From JAGNGI01 sp035448825 (GTDB taxonomy: Bacteria > Fidelibacterota > UBA2242): a stretch of 13,994 bases of DNA. Both the position numbers and the translations under genes were made by a program. Location: contig DAOTJS010000032.1 of the NCBI GenBank assembly GCA_035448825.1, forward strand, positions 1-13,994. The letters run 5' to 3'. The notes beneath the pieces are model-generated. The model was not told the origin of the DNA. It was given only the letters and a program-made list of their open reading frames with translations, and ran no database searches. Below are positions 7,500-13,803 of this stretch, piece by piece (the first letter of the stretch is position 1; the number at the start of each line of letters is the position of its first letter).

Positions 7500-7718
7500 T
7501 TTAAGACAAGATATGTTTAATCTTTAGACAAGATTAAACAGATTTTTTCGATTTGTAATTCAAAAAATAGAAGCGTCATTTAATTTATCAGCATCTTACC
7601 GACGAGAACCAGAAACCTGTAACCAGTAACCCGAAACCTGTAACCAGTAACCGGCTACTAAACCCACCATTCATACATCCATGCAATCATGCAACCATGC
7701 AACCATGCGACCATGCAA
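7500..7718 (+). repeat. Composite intergenic repeat, copy 4
   Basis: Modules in order: a degenerate first module with AAGACAAGAT and TAGACAAGATTAA words (7503-7545), AACCAGA/AACCTGT/AACCAGT heptamers (7608-7651), the linker CCGGCTACTAAACCCACC (7651-7668), and CATGCAAT/CATGCAAC/CATGCGAC octamers (7680-7718). It ends 4 bases before the abiEii stop codon. Bases 7640-7699 match 9482-9541 with 4 mismatches by eye. Confidence 0.88.
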
Positions 7719-7721
7719 TTT

Positions 7722-8525
7722 TTATTTCAACACACTCAGTAGATTTTCTAGAGTTAGAAACTGCAGGTCAGCTTTCGATTCTAAAAATGGTTCTATATCC
7801 CGAATAACAGCGTTCCAATCGGTGTTTTCTCCTATTTCAGCCAGTATTTTGCGCCAATTATTAAGAGTAATCTTTTCTCCTTGATAATTAGTTTGGTTCA
7901 ACGCGTTTTGCAGGTAGGTAATATTAGGCGTTATATCCTGCCAGCGAGATAAAATAAAAATCAAATCGTAATAATCACGTCCTTTAGTATAGGGACGTTG
8001 TAGTAACGCATGAATTTTTCCCGATAGAAAAGTCGGCAGATTGTGAACATTTACCGAATAAGGAAAATAGCGATTAACCAATTTTTTCTCATATTGAAAA
8101 CCGTCAGGCGGGGAGGTATCGAGTTCAATCTTGATGCTAAGTTTAGAATTGCTATTAGGTGATAAACCGAACTCATATAAAAGGTCTTCAAATCTAATAA
8201 AAACAGATTGAACGATTTTGTTATCAATTCGTGGTTCTGAAATCCGATAGCCTTGAAGCGCTAGTTGTTTACACAATTTCTTAACGGGATTAATTAAAGA
8301 AAAATCGGTTTCAGGGGCAAGCAAATGGAAATCAAGGTCTTCGGAGAATCGGTTAGCTCCATAAATCATCCTTAGAGCCGTACCGCCGTGGAAAATCCAC
8401 TTTTGAAGAATTTTTTGCTCGAACAACTGCCGCAGGATTAGGTGTTGTAAATATTCCCGTAATAGGAGTTGAGCCTGATGAGGTGTTGCGGCATCTTGAA
8501 TAATTGTGCGGGCTTGGCTTTTCAT
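7722..8525 (-). CDS. abiEii: AbiEii-type nucleotidyltransferase toxin
   Basis: 267 aa. It is the toxin of a type IV AbiE toxin-antitoxin pair, in the DNA polymerase beta-like nucleotidyltransferase superfamily. Studied family members act as nucleotidyltransferases and cause growth arrest or abortive phage infection. Visible motifs: FHGGTALR at 45-52 (the GG[S/T] of motif I); RFSEDLDF at 59-66, giving the paired acidic residues Asp63 and Asp65; IKIELD at 131-136; and KGRDYYDL at 181-188, the conserved lysine/aspartate motif IV. All the key residues are present, so the protein should be active. The length is typical. The ATG overlaps the abiEi stop by 4 bases (ATGA at 8522-8525), so the two are translationally coupled, antitoxin first. 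It stops beside the octamer repeat at 7680-7718 with no intrinsic terminator in between. Confidence 0.92.
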   Translation of the reverse strand: MKSQARTIIQDAATPHQAQLLLREYLQHLILRQLFEQKILQKWIFHGGTALRMIYGANRFSEDLDFHLLAPETDFSLINPVKKLCKQLALQGYRISEPRIDNKIVQSVFIRFEDLLYEFGLSPNSNSKLSIKIELDTSPPDGFQYEKKLVNRYFPYSVNVHNLPTFLSGKIHALLQRPYTKGRDYYDLIFILSRWQDITPNITYLQNALNQTNYQGEKITLNNWRKILAEIGENTDWNAVIRDIEPFLESKADLQFLTLENLLSVLK

Positions 8526-9160
8526 AAAAACTCCTGACGTCGAAGAAGTTCAATTAATTGATCAATACTGCGTTCGATTTTAATACTTTTCATTTGAGCG
8601 GAATAATCACGCAATCGCTCGAGATTAATAAGCTCACAGTGTTGCAAACGCAACTCCGACCAGCGATTCAAGTTCCATTCTCCTGGTGAGAAATAACAAA
8701 CGTCAATTAGGGCCTTTTCTAAATCCGCTATCAGGGCTCTCTGTTGTTCACCATTCCCGAATTTTATTTCAGTATAACCGAAAAAACGTTCCGGTTTGAT
8801 GCTGAAGTATTGGAACCGTCCGATAGCAGTTTCCCAACTCGCAGTCTGGCGGGTGGTAACGGCTTGAATTACCTTTACAGCTTCTGGAATACAGCCATAA
8901 TATTGCAAAGCCGTGTAAAGACTGACATAAGAAGGACAATAGAGATAATTGGAAATATAAAACGGATTAGCCGAAAGTACTTGGTATTGAGGTGGCAAAA
9001 GGTATTTTCCGCGACGGAGTTGGATTAGTTTTCCCTGATTTACCCAGCGTGAAATGCGGGGCAAAGCCGCTTGCTCTGATTGACCTAAAAGCGTTTCGAT
9101 TTCTAAGGATTCAAAGAATGGTCGTTTTTGCAGTTTTTGGCGTAACGTTTCAAATTTCAT
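8522..9160 (-). CDS. abiEi: AbiEi-type antitoxin / autorepressor
   Basis: 212 aa. Antitoxin and transcriptional repressor of the AbiE pair. The N-terminus (about 1-75) is a winged helix-turn-helix with LPRISRWVNQGKLIQLRRGKY and LLPPQY, then SNYLYCPSYVSLYTALQYYG (about 70-95), a block characteristic of AbiEi and related proteins. The C-terminal part has DLEKALIDVCYFSPGEWNL, another family signature. In studied AbiE systems AbiEi represses its own promoter by binding inverted repeats, and neutralises the toxin without direct binding (type IV). A strong dyad at 9163-9192 just before the start fits this. No clear Shine-Dalgarno is seen; the dyad occupies its place. ATG 9160 is chosen because the protein then begins at the winged-helix N-terminus. 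The gene is co-transcribed with abiEii through a 4-base overlap. Confidence 0.9.
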   Translation of the reverse strand: MKFETLRQKLQKRPFFESLEIETLLGQSEQAALPRISRWVNQGKLIQLRRGKYLLPPQYQVLSANPFYISNYLYCPSYVSLYTALQYYGCIPEAVKVIQAVTTRQTASWETAIGRFQYFSIKPERFFGYTEIKFGNGEQQRALIADLEKALIDVCYFSPGEWNLNRWSELRLQHCELINLERLRDYSAQMKSIKIERSIDQLIELLRRQEFL

Positions 9161-9162
9161 AT

Positions 9163-9192
9163 GAATAACTTACCACATTTGGTAAGTAATTC
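9163..9192. promoter_or_regulatory. Inverted repeat, probable AbiEi operator
   Basis: The core ACTTACCA (9168-9175), CATT and TGGTAAGT (9180-9187) is a perfect 8-bp dyad. It extends past one mismatch to GAAT (9163-9166) and ATTC (9189-9192), a 30-base imperfect palindrome. It ends 2 bases before the abiEi start codon, so a bound repressor would block transcription or the translation start region. Operator assignment rests on the known autoregulation of AbiEi. Confidence 0.7.
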
Positions 9193-9606
9193 AAATAAAT
9201 ATTTACATATCAATTAATACTAAGGATTTGTTTGATTTATAGACGAGATTAACTCCGAAGGCTCCGGAAGAGTCTCAGAAGAGAGAGTCCCACTCGGCGG
9301 GACGAGATGTTTTTTATTTATAGACAAGATTAACTCCGAAGGAGTCTCTGGTGAGACAAGATTTGTTTTGATCTAAAATTCAGAAGATAGAAGTAGAATT
9401 AGATTTGACCATGACTTACCTACCTAAAACCAGAAACCTGTAACCAGTAACCTGAAACCCGAAACCTGTTACCGTTAATCCGTAACCAGTAACCGGCTAC
9501 CAAACCCACCATTCATAAATCCATGCAACCATGCAATCATGCAATCATGCAATCATGCATTAAGAAGGCTTTAAAAATGGTTTAATGAAAACGTCAACAG
9601 ATTATT
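9193..9606 (+). repeat. Composite intergenic repeat, copy 5 (longest)
   Basis: AT-rich DNA (9193-9235, likely holding the abiE promoter) is followed by the fullest copy of the composite repeat (about 9236-9558). It holds small hairpins ACTCC-GAA-GGAGT (9332-9344) and GTCTC-TGGT-GAGAC (9344-9357), and GTCCC..GGGAC (9288-9302). Next are the 9355-9383 block, the 9404-9431 block, heptamers (9424-9497), the CCGGCTACCAAACCC linker, and octamers CATGCAAC/CATGCAAT (9522-9558). Bases 9323-9363 are identical to 13817-13857. No gene is seen. Confidence 0.85.
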
Positions 9607-10182
9607 TTAGAGTGCCGAGCGGTAGTAATCGAAAGTAAAGCCGGTGTTATTCCAGTTATCGAATTGCCGGACGATTTGATAATTGCGGGTAAAACCAGCC
9701 GTCACGCCTTGCATTACGTGACCGGTGATGTATAGAAAGCCGCGACGTTTCAAGGTATTTTGGTAAACTCGCTTAAGCATTTTGGATAATCCCAGTGCTC
9801 GATGTTCTTTCCGTACGATATAGGCATAAGTATAAATCGTATTGTTCTTGCCAAGATTTTCGTCGCATTGTGCCCAGCTTTCTTTGGAGAAATATTCAAG
9901 CGGAACCCCGATAATAAAACCTTCGATTTCACCATTAAGGCGAATAACGAAGGGTAGAGTTTCTGGATAATTGAAATATTTCTTGATCATATTGCGGTTA
10001 AAGCGGGCATTTTGGCCGAAATTGTCTACCAGTGTTTCGGAAATCTTGACAATCTGGCCGAAGTCAACTTCTCCAAGGCGTTCGATCATTTCGACCGCAA
10101 TTCCATCGGTAGTGGAGGCTAATAAATGACTCCGGGTTTCAGAAAGGGTGACTTCAAATAATTCGTGAGCGTTTTTATCCAT
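9607..10182 (-). CDS. GNAT-family N-acetyltransferase
   Basis: 191 aa. A GCN5-related acyl-CoA-dependent acetyltransferase with unknown acceptor, cytoplasmic. The fold is visible: an N-terminal region with VKISETLVDNFGQNARF (about 45-61); central beta strands LPFVIRLNGEIEGFIIG (76-92); then motif A, TYAYIVRKEHRALGLSKMLKRV (118-139), whose R-A-L-G-L-S is the acetyl-CoA pyrophosphate loop. The usual RxxGxG/A here ends in Ser, a small deviation. C-terminal strands GFLYITGHVM and TGFTFDYYRS follow. No Shine-Dalgarno precedes the ATG; instead a strong promoter ends 8 bases upstream, so the mRNA is probably leaderless. This is the only reasonable start, since the frame upstream lies in the promoter. 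The gene is separated from abiE by composite repeat copy 5 and from dapB by its own promoter region. The neighbours do not reveal the substrate. Confidence 0.85.
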   Translation of the reverse strand: MDKNAHELFEVTLSETRSHLLASTTDGIAVEMIERLGEVDFGQIVKISETLVDNFGQNARFNRNMIKKYFNYPETLPFVIRLNGEIEGFIIGVPLEYFSKESWAQCDENLGKNNTIYTYAYIVRKEHRALGLSKMLKRVYQNTLKRRGFLYITGHVMQGVTAGFTRNYQIVRQFDNWNNTGFTFDYYRSAL

Positions 10183-10190
10183 ACGGCGAA

Positions 10191-10219
10191 ATTATAGACA
10201 GAAAAATTGAAATAATCAA
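10191..10219 (-). promoter_or_regulatory. Strong promoter predicting a leaderless mRNA
   Basis: On the minus strand, TTGATT (10214-10219), a 17-base spacer and a perfect TATAAT (10191-10196) are followed by 8 bases (TTCGCCGT) and then the ATG of the GNAT gene. The expected start site falls at or within about 3 bases of the ATG, leaving no room for a ribosome binding site. Confidence 0.75.
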
Positions 10220-10368
10220 TGGTGAGAATGAATTAATAACCCAAATCTGGCTAGCCAATCGCTCATTGTTTTTATCCGTTATTGAAATTCGATTTTTTCT
10301 AAGAAGAGTTTAGAGATTTACGATAAACTTTTTAAGAAGATATAAACGGAAGTCTATCCGATCCTGAA

Positions 10369-11016
10369 TCATTTCTGTGACAAAACATCCGTAAATGTAA
10401 AATAACCTGATTTTTGACGGATGGCAAATTCGGCGGATAGCAATGCCCCTTCCGCAAATGCTCTTCGTGAGAGTGTGCGATGAGATATCGTGATAATTTC
10501 CCCCAAACTGCCAAAGGCGATCGAATGGTCGCCGGGCACATTTCCTAAACGAAACGAGCTGATCGGCACTTCTCGTCCGACAGCTGCAGCTAGCATTTTG
10601 GCGGTACCGCTGGGTTTGTCTTTTTTAAAGCGGTGGTGAGTCTCGGCGATTTCCACGTCCCAATCTTTGAGTGGTTCCTTTAGTAGGTTTACCATTTTCA
10701 ACATTAATTGGATGCCAAGAGAAAAATTGAAAGACTGCACTACCGGCACTTCTTGACCAAGGGTGCGAATCGCTTCCATTTGTTCAGCGGTATAACCGGT
10801 AACTCCGGTGATTAACGCACAACTATATTTTCTGACTTGCATTATGGTTTTTTCGAGACCGGATGGTAGCGAAAAGTCGAGAATCACCTCCGGGGCCGAT
10901 TCGATTTTTTCAGTCTTATCGTCAATTTGAAGGACGCACTGGTGACCTTTTTCAAGAAAAAGGTCATCTATTTCGTGACCCATTCGGCCACTAAAGCCAA
11001 CTATACCATATTTCAT
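10369..11016 (-). CDS. dapB: 4-hydroxy-tetrahydrodipicolinate reductase
   Basis: 215 aa, at the short end of the family (about 215-275). It reduces the DapA product with NAD(P)H in the diaminopimelate/lysine pathway, in the cytoplasm. The N-terminal Rossmann nucleotide-binding loop is GFSGRMG (7-13), with VILDFSLPSG (44-53) and ITGVTGY (69-75, usually GTTG). The catalytic block EIAETHHRFKKDKPSGTAKM (122-141) has the His pair 127-128, Lys131 and the PSGTA substrate loop. The C-terminus has GSLGEIITISHR...SRRAFAEGAL, the family's return to the Rossmann domain. The start ATG overlaps the dapA stop by 4 bases (11013-11016), so the two are coupled and made from one mRNA. No intrinsic terminator is evident downstream. 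Confidence 0.95.
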   Translation of the reverse strand: MKYGIVGFSGRMGHEIDDLFLEKGHQCVLQIDDKTEKIESAPEVILDFSLPSGLEKTIMQVRKYSCALITGVTGYTAEQMEAIRTLGQEVPVVQSFNFSLGIQLMLKMVNLLKEPLKDWDVEIAETHHRFKKDKPSGTAKMLAAAVGREVPISSFRLGNVPGDHSIAFGSLGEIITISHRTLSRRAFAEGALLSAEFAIRQKSGYFTFTDVLSQK

Positions 11017-11891
11017 ATTAGTCCTTTGGCCTGCATTAGGTTCGATACCATCTGCGCATTTTTCTCCGATAGCGGAATCAACGGTAGTCTGAGAACATTA
11101 TGGCACAGATTCAGGCGTGATGCCGCATATTTAACCGGTATCGGGTTTACTTCGACAAACATTGCATTGATTAAATCCAGATAGCGATTTTGAATTTCGC
11201 GTGCGCCGTCCAGGTCGGCGGCCGCCATCCGTACTGTCAACTGCTTCATTTCGGATGGAATGATATTGCCAACGACAGAAATGACCCCTTCGGCTCCGAG
11301 CGCCATAAACGGCAAAGTAATATCGTCATTTCCGGAATAGACCAACATACCTTCTGGCCGACTAGCCATTAACTTCGTTAATTGGGCAAAATCGGAGTTG
11401 GCTTCTTTAATTCCGATGACATTGGGACAAGCATTGAAAATCCGAAACATCGTATCCGGTAGGAGATTGAAACCAGTGCGAGACGGAACGTTATAGACGA
11501 TAATCGGTAATTTGGTGCGTTCGGCAATATATCGGAAATACTGGAAAATTGATTCCTGAGTTCCTTTATTGTAATAAGGCGTGACGATCAATACTCCGTC
11601 GCTGCCTAGTTCTTCCGCCATACGATTATATTTCAAAACGGTATCGAGGCAATTTGAACCGGTTCCAATAATTACTGGAATGCGCTGATTGGTTTCCTTA
11701 ATAGCCAACTGGATAATCTTTTCGCGTTCATCGCTTAAAATAGCCGGAGCTTCTCCGGTGGTTCCCAGCACTATCAGACAGTCAGCTCCACCATCAATCT
11801 GAAAATGAATCAATTTTCGGAAAGCATCGTAATCAACCTCTCCATTTTCAGTGAAAGGCGTAATCAATGCTGTTCCTAATCCTTTAAACAT
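11013..11891 (-). CDS. dapA: 4-hydroxy-tetrahydrodipicolinate synthase
   Basis: 292 aa, the standard length. It condenses pyruvate with aspartate semialdehyde, the first committed step towards diaminopimelate (peptidoglycan) and lysine. The TIM-barrel active site is complete: Thr44-Thr45 in LGTTGE, TPYYNKG with Tyr107, VYNVPSRTG with Tyr133 and Arg138, and the Schiff-base Lys162 in IGIKEAN. The start has GAGG 5 bases upstream of the ATG. dapB follows with a 4-base overlap. The 5' leader (11892 to about 12100) holds a terminator with a competing antiterminator and a short lysine-rich ORF, so the operon is probably regulated by transcription attenuation. In many bacteria DapA is feedback-inhibited by lysine; this cannot be judged from sequence here. 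Confidence 0.97.
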   Translation of the reverse strand: MFKGLGTALITPFTENGEVDYDAFRKLIHFQIDGGADCLIVLGTTGEAPAILSDEREKIIQLAIKETNQRIPVIIGTGSNCLDTVLKYNRMAEELGSDGVLIVTPYYNKGTQESIFQYFRYIAERTKLPIIVYNVPSRTGFNLLPDTMFRIFNACPNVIGIKEANSDFAQLTKLMASRPEGMLVYSGNDDITLPFMALGAEGVISVVGNIIPSEMKQLTVRMAAADLDGAREIQNRYLDLINAMFVEVNPIPVKYAASRLNLCHNVLRLPLIPLSEKNAQMVSNLMQAKGLI

Positions 11892-11911
11892 AACTTCCTC
11901 ACTTTTTAGGT

Positions 11912-11950
11912 TCTAAAAAACAAAAAGGGGGTCTACTATTCGGACCCCCT
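11912..11950 (-). terminator. Attenuator terminator in the dapA leader
   Basis: On the minus strand, AGGGGGTC (11943-11950), a 9-base loop and GACCCCCT (11926-11933) form a perfect 8-bp, mostly GC stem followed by TTTTTGTTTTTT (11914-11925). It lies upstream of the dapA ATG and points towards it. It is therefore a premature terminator and not the end of the HAD gene, which stops 234 bases earlier. Confidence 0.88.
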
Positions 11951-11983
11951 ATGTATAAAAATACATTCATTCTATCAGGGGGT
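11944..11983 (-). promoter_or_regulatory. Competing antiterminator hairpin
   Basis: ACCCCCT (11977-11983) can pair with AGGGGGT (11944-11950), the same arm used by the terminator. Inside it, ATGTAT-TTTT-ATACAT (11951-11966) forms a 6-bp hairpin stacked next to the shared arm, with a 10-base bulge on the other side. Antiterminator and terminator cannot both form. Confidence 0.75.
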
Positions 11984-12075
11984 TACAAATCGGGTTTCTT
12001 AGCGATCTTAGCAACTTTTACATAGTTGCGCGAAGATGCCGATTTTGAATTAATTACAATGCCTTGATAAATCAT
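11983..12075 (-). CDS. Candidate lysine-rich leader peptide of dapAB (30 aa)
   Basis: A 30-codon ORF (ATG 12075, TAA 11983-11985) beginning MIYQGIVINSKSASS and ending VKVAKIAKKPDL. Five residues are Lys, four of them in the last eleven, with adjacent AAG-AAA codons five to four codons before the stop. The stop codon overlaps the first base of the ACCCCCT antiterminator arm. A ribosome finishing the peptide would cover that arm and let the terminator form. One stalled at the Lys-Lys codons would leave it free. A further hairpin (GCAAC/GTTGC, extended by ATCTT/AAGAT, 12002-12039) lies within the ORF, as pause hairpins do. Weak point: the ribosome binding site is poor (GAAAG about 14 bases before the ATG, or 5 before an in-frame TTG at 12084). 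It could instead be the chance frame of a structured RNA leader. Confidence 0.5.
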   Translation of the reverse strand: MIYQGIVINSKSASSRNYVKVAKIAKKPDL

Positions 12076-12102
12076 TTGATTCAAATTTTCTTTCAATTAA
12101 TC

Positions 12103-12108
12103 ATAATA
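12103..12108 (-). promoter_or_regulatory. Possible -10 box of the dapA leader
   Basis: TATTAT on the minus strand lies about 28 bases before the leader ORF. The best -35 (TTGAAT) is 19 bases away, which is long. A perfect TTGACA at 12165-12170 lacks a -10 at normal spacing. The promoter call is weak. Confidence 0.3.
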
Positions 12109-12183
12109 CAAGTAAAAAATAAAATAGATTCAACTAAGATGCAAGCAATTTTTAGAGATTTTTTTGTCAATAGATTTAATAAC

Positions 12184-12879
12184 CTAAATTTTTTTATCAT
12201 TGTGCTCAATTTCTAACCATTCCGGTAAGGCATAAAGTTGCGCCGGTTCGGTAACGTGATAGGTTGCCAGGCCAAGCCGTCTGGCGGGCTCGATGTCCAT
12301 AGTTATCGAATCACCGACCATAAGTGTGCGATTAGCCGGAACACCGCATCTTTCCAGGATATACTCTAAACCTTTAGTTGACGGCTTCATAAAATTGATT
12401 TTTTCGGCCTTGCTAATCGGCAGAGCATTGATATCAGTAAAGGTGAAACGTTGTTCCGGCGGAAAATAATCAGCTAATTGCAGTTGACTAAGAATCTTAT
12501 CAGCCGTGAGACGGTTATTAGTAGTAAAAAGGAAAATTGGATAGAATTGCCTGATGGTATCTAAAACCTTAATTGTGCGCACATCCGGCTGAATATATTT
12601 CTTAGTCGAAATGCGTCGAGTTACTTCCCTTTCAAAAGCGTGCATATCGGCGTCATAGAAATACATTAAAGTCAAAGTGCTGGTAGGAGTGCCATTTAAA
12701 TAGCGCGACAGTTCTGCCCGTTTTTGTTCGAAATCAACTTTGATTTCCGATGGCTGACGATTGACTGATTTAGCGGCACATTCGAGAGCCACAATCGGAT
12801 AAATGGAATCCATTTCCGCTGAAACGGGATAAAGAGTCCCGTCCATATCGAAAATAATCAGTTCAAAGTCTTTTGGCAT
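12184..12879 (-). CDS. HAD-superfamily hydrolase (nucleotidase/phosphatase-like)
   Basis: 231 aa from ATG 12879. An in-frame ATG at 12921 would add 14 residues (MIISTPIYLVLRYR) before the usual HAD beginning. Neither start has a clear Shine-Dalgarno. All four HAD motifs are present: FDMDGTLYP with nucleophile Asp11 and acid/base Asp13; FLFTTNN (116-122) as motif II; Lys165 in FMKPSTKG as motif III; and MVGDSITMDIEPA (187-199) with Asp190 and Asp195 binding magnesium. A helical cap (about 20-105) between motifs I and II makes it a type C1 HAD. The DMDGTLYP word recalls the pyrimidine 5'-nucleotidase-like branch. It probably dephosphorylates a small cytoplasmic metabolite; the substrate is unknown. 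No intrinsic terminator follows before the dapA leader, so some read-through into dapAB is possible. Confidence 0.88.
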   Translation of the reverse strand: MPKDFELIIFDMDGTLYPVSAEMDSIYPIVALECAAKSVNRQPSEIKVDFEQKRAELSRYLNGTPTSTLTLMYFYDADMHAFEREVTRRISTKKYIQPDVRTIKVLDTIRQFYPIFLFTTNNRLTADKILSQLQLADYFPPEQRFTFTDINALPISKAEKINFMKPSTKGLEYILERCGVPANRTLMVGDSITMDIEPARRLGLATYHVTEPAQLYALPEWLEIEHNDKKI

Positions 12880-12970
12880 TCGATATCTCAATACTAAGTA
12901 AATCGGCGTGGAAATTATCATTTTGAGCCGAGACCTGCAATTATTTTTTAGGTAAAAGCCAAACAGAAAA

Positions 12971-13010
12971 ACCTTGCCATTTTCCCAAAATATTCGGATT
13001 TTGTCAAGGT
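12971..13010. repeat. Nested dyad between divergent HAD genes
   Basis: Outer arms ACCTTG (12971-12976) and CAAGGT (13005-13010) enclose inner arms CAAAAT (12986-12991) and ATTTTG (12998-13003). Located between the two divergent HAD genes, it could be a shared operator or a folded leader. No strong promoter is recognised on either side. Confidence 0.45.
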
Positions 13011-13101
13011 AATTTGATTTTTGTAGTGAAACCTGAAAACTTTGCCCCCATCTAAACCTATCTGAAAAATTGGATTGAATACTGGATGCGATTTAAGTTA
13101 T

Positions 13102-13803
13102 ATGATGTTCAATAATAAACTTCTCGTTCTAATAGATATTGATGGCACGCTAATCAAGTCCGGAATTTCTCCTCGGAAAGCGCTTAAACAAGCTATTTTC
13201 GAGATTACCGGATACCCGATTATATTTGAAGATAACCGTTTGACTGGTTTGACCGATCCGCTAATTATTACCAATGCTCTCAACCAACTTGGAATTCCAC
13301 CTAAAGACGATGGATTGCCAACCAAAATTTTAAGCCGCTACCTTGAAATTTTCAGTCATGACTATCCAGTTGCAACTGATAAAATAATTTTTCCAGGTGC
13401 AAATGAGTTACTTGATTATCTCAAGACGCGACCGGTTCGAATGGGACTATTAACCGGTAATGTCCAGCGCGGCGCGCAAATTAAGCTCGCACCTTTTAAT
13501 CTATGGCGCTACTTTGACTTTGGTGTTTTCGGCGATGATAGCGCCGACCGCAACGAACTGCCGCGCCTTGCTCTGAAAAAGGCTCACAAATTATTTAGCG
13601 AGGATTATCCGCCGAATAAAGTGATCATTGTCGGCGATACTGTGCATGACCTTATCTGTGCCCACGTCAATCAAATGCAATCGGTGATTGTCCTGCGGCA
13701 TCCGGAATGGCGGTTGTCCATAGAGGCAAGAAAACCCGAACTACTAGTTGAAAGTTTCGAACCACTGGAACCGGTGAAAAACTGGTTTGAAAAGTTGTTT
13801 TGA
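13102..13803 (+). CDS. HAD-superfamily phosphatase (phosphoglycolate phosphatase-like)
   Basis: 233 aa from ATG 13102 (ATG 13105 equally possible). A longer frame from TTG 13075 would add nine residues and is less likely, since the first HAD strand (KLLVLIDIDGTL) normally starts within a few residues of the N-terminus. Motif I is Asp12/Asp14 in DIDGTL. A helical cap follows (about 20-95). Motif II is GLLTGN (115-120), as in phosphoglycolate phosphatase-like HADs. Motif III is Lys128 or a Lys at 159-160. Motif IV is VIIVGDTVHDL (174-184) with Asp179 and Asp183. It likely hydrolyses a small phosphorylated metabolite in the cytoplasm; 2-phosphoglycolate is a guess from subfamily likeness only. 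It is divergent from the other HAD gene, to which it is only distantly similar, so the pair is not a recent duplication. Composite-repeat DNA starts right after the stop. Confidence 0.88.
   Translation: MMFNNKLLVLIDIDGTLIKSGISPRKALKQAIFEITGYPIIFEDNRLTGLTDPLIITNALNQLGIPPKDDGLPTKILSRYLEIFSHDYPVATDKIIFPGANELLDYLKTRPVRMGLLTGNVQRGAQIKLAPFNLWRYFDFGVFGDDSADRNELPRLALKKAHKLFSEDYPPNKVIIVGDTVHDLICAHVNQMQSVIVLRHPEWRLSIEARKPELLVESFEPLEPVKNWFEKLF

Noticed and set aside
7680..7718. CRISPR-like short repeats of CATGCAAY (also the AACCNGT runs)
   Set aside because: Units are 7-8 bases in direct tandem with no unique spacers and no cas genes; these are minisatellite-type arrays.
11892..12183. Lysine (L-box) riboswitch upstream of dapA
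   Set aside because: The conserved L-box words such as AGAGGTGC are absent and the leader is short; a covariance search would settle it.
13001..13029. TTGTCA-17-TAGTGA as promoter of the 13102 gene
   Set aside because: The -10 match is poor; not enough to call.
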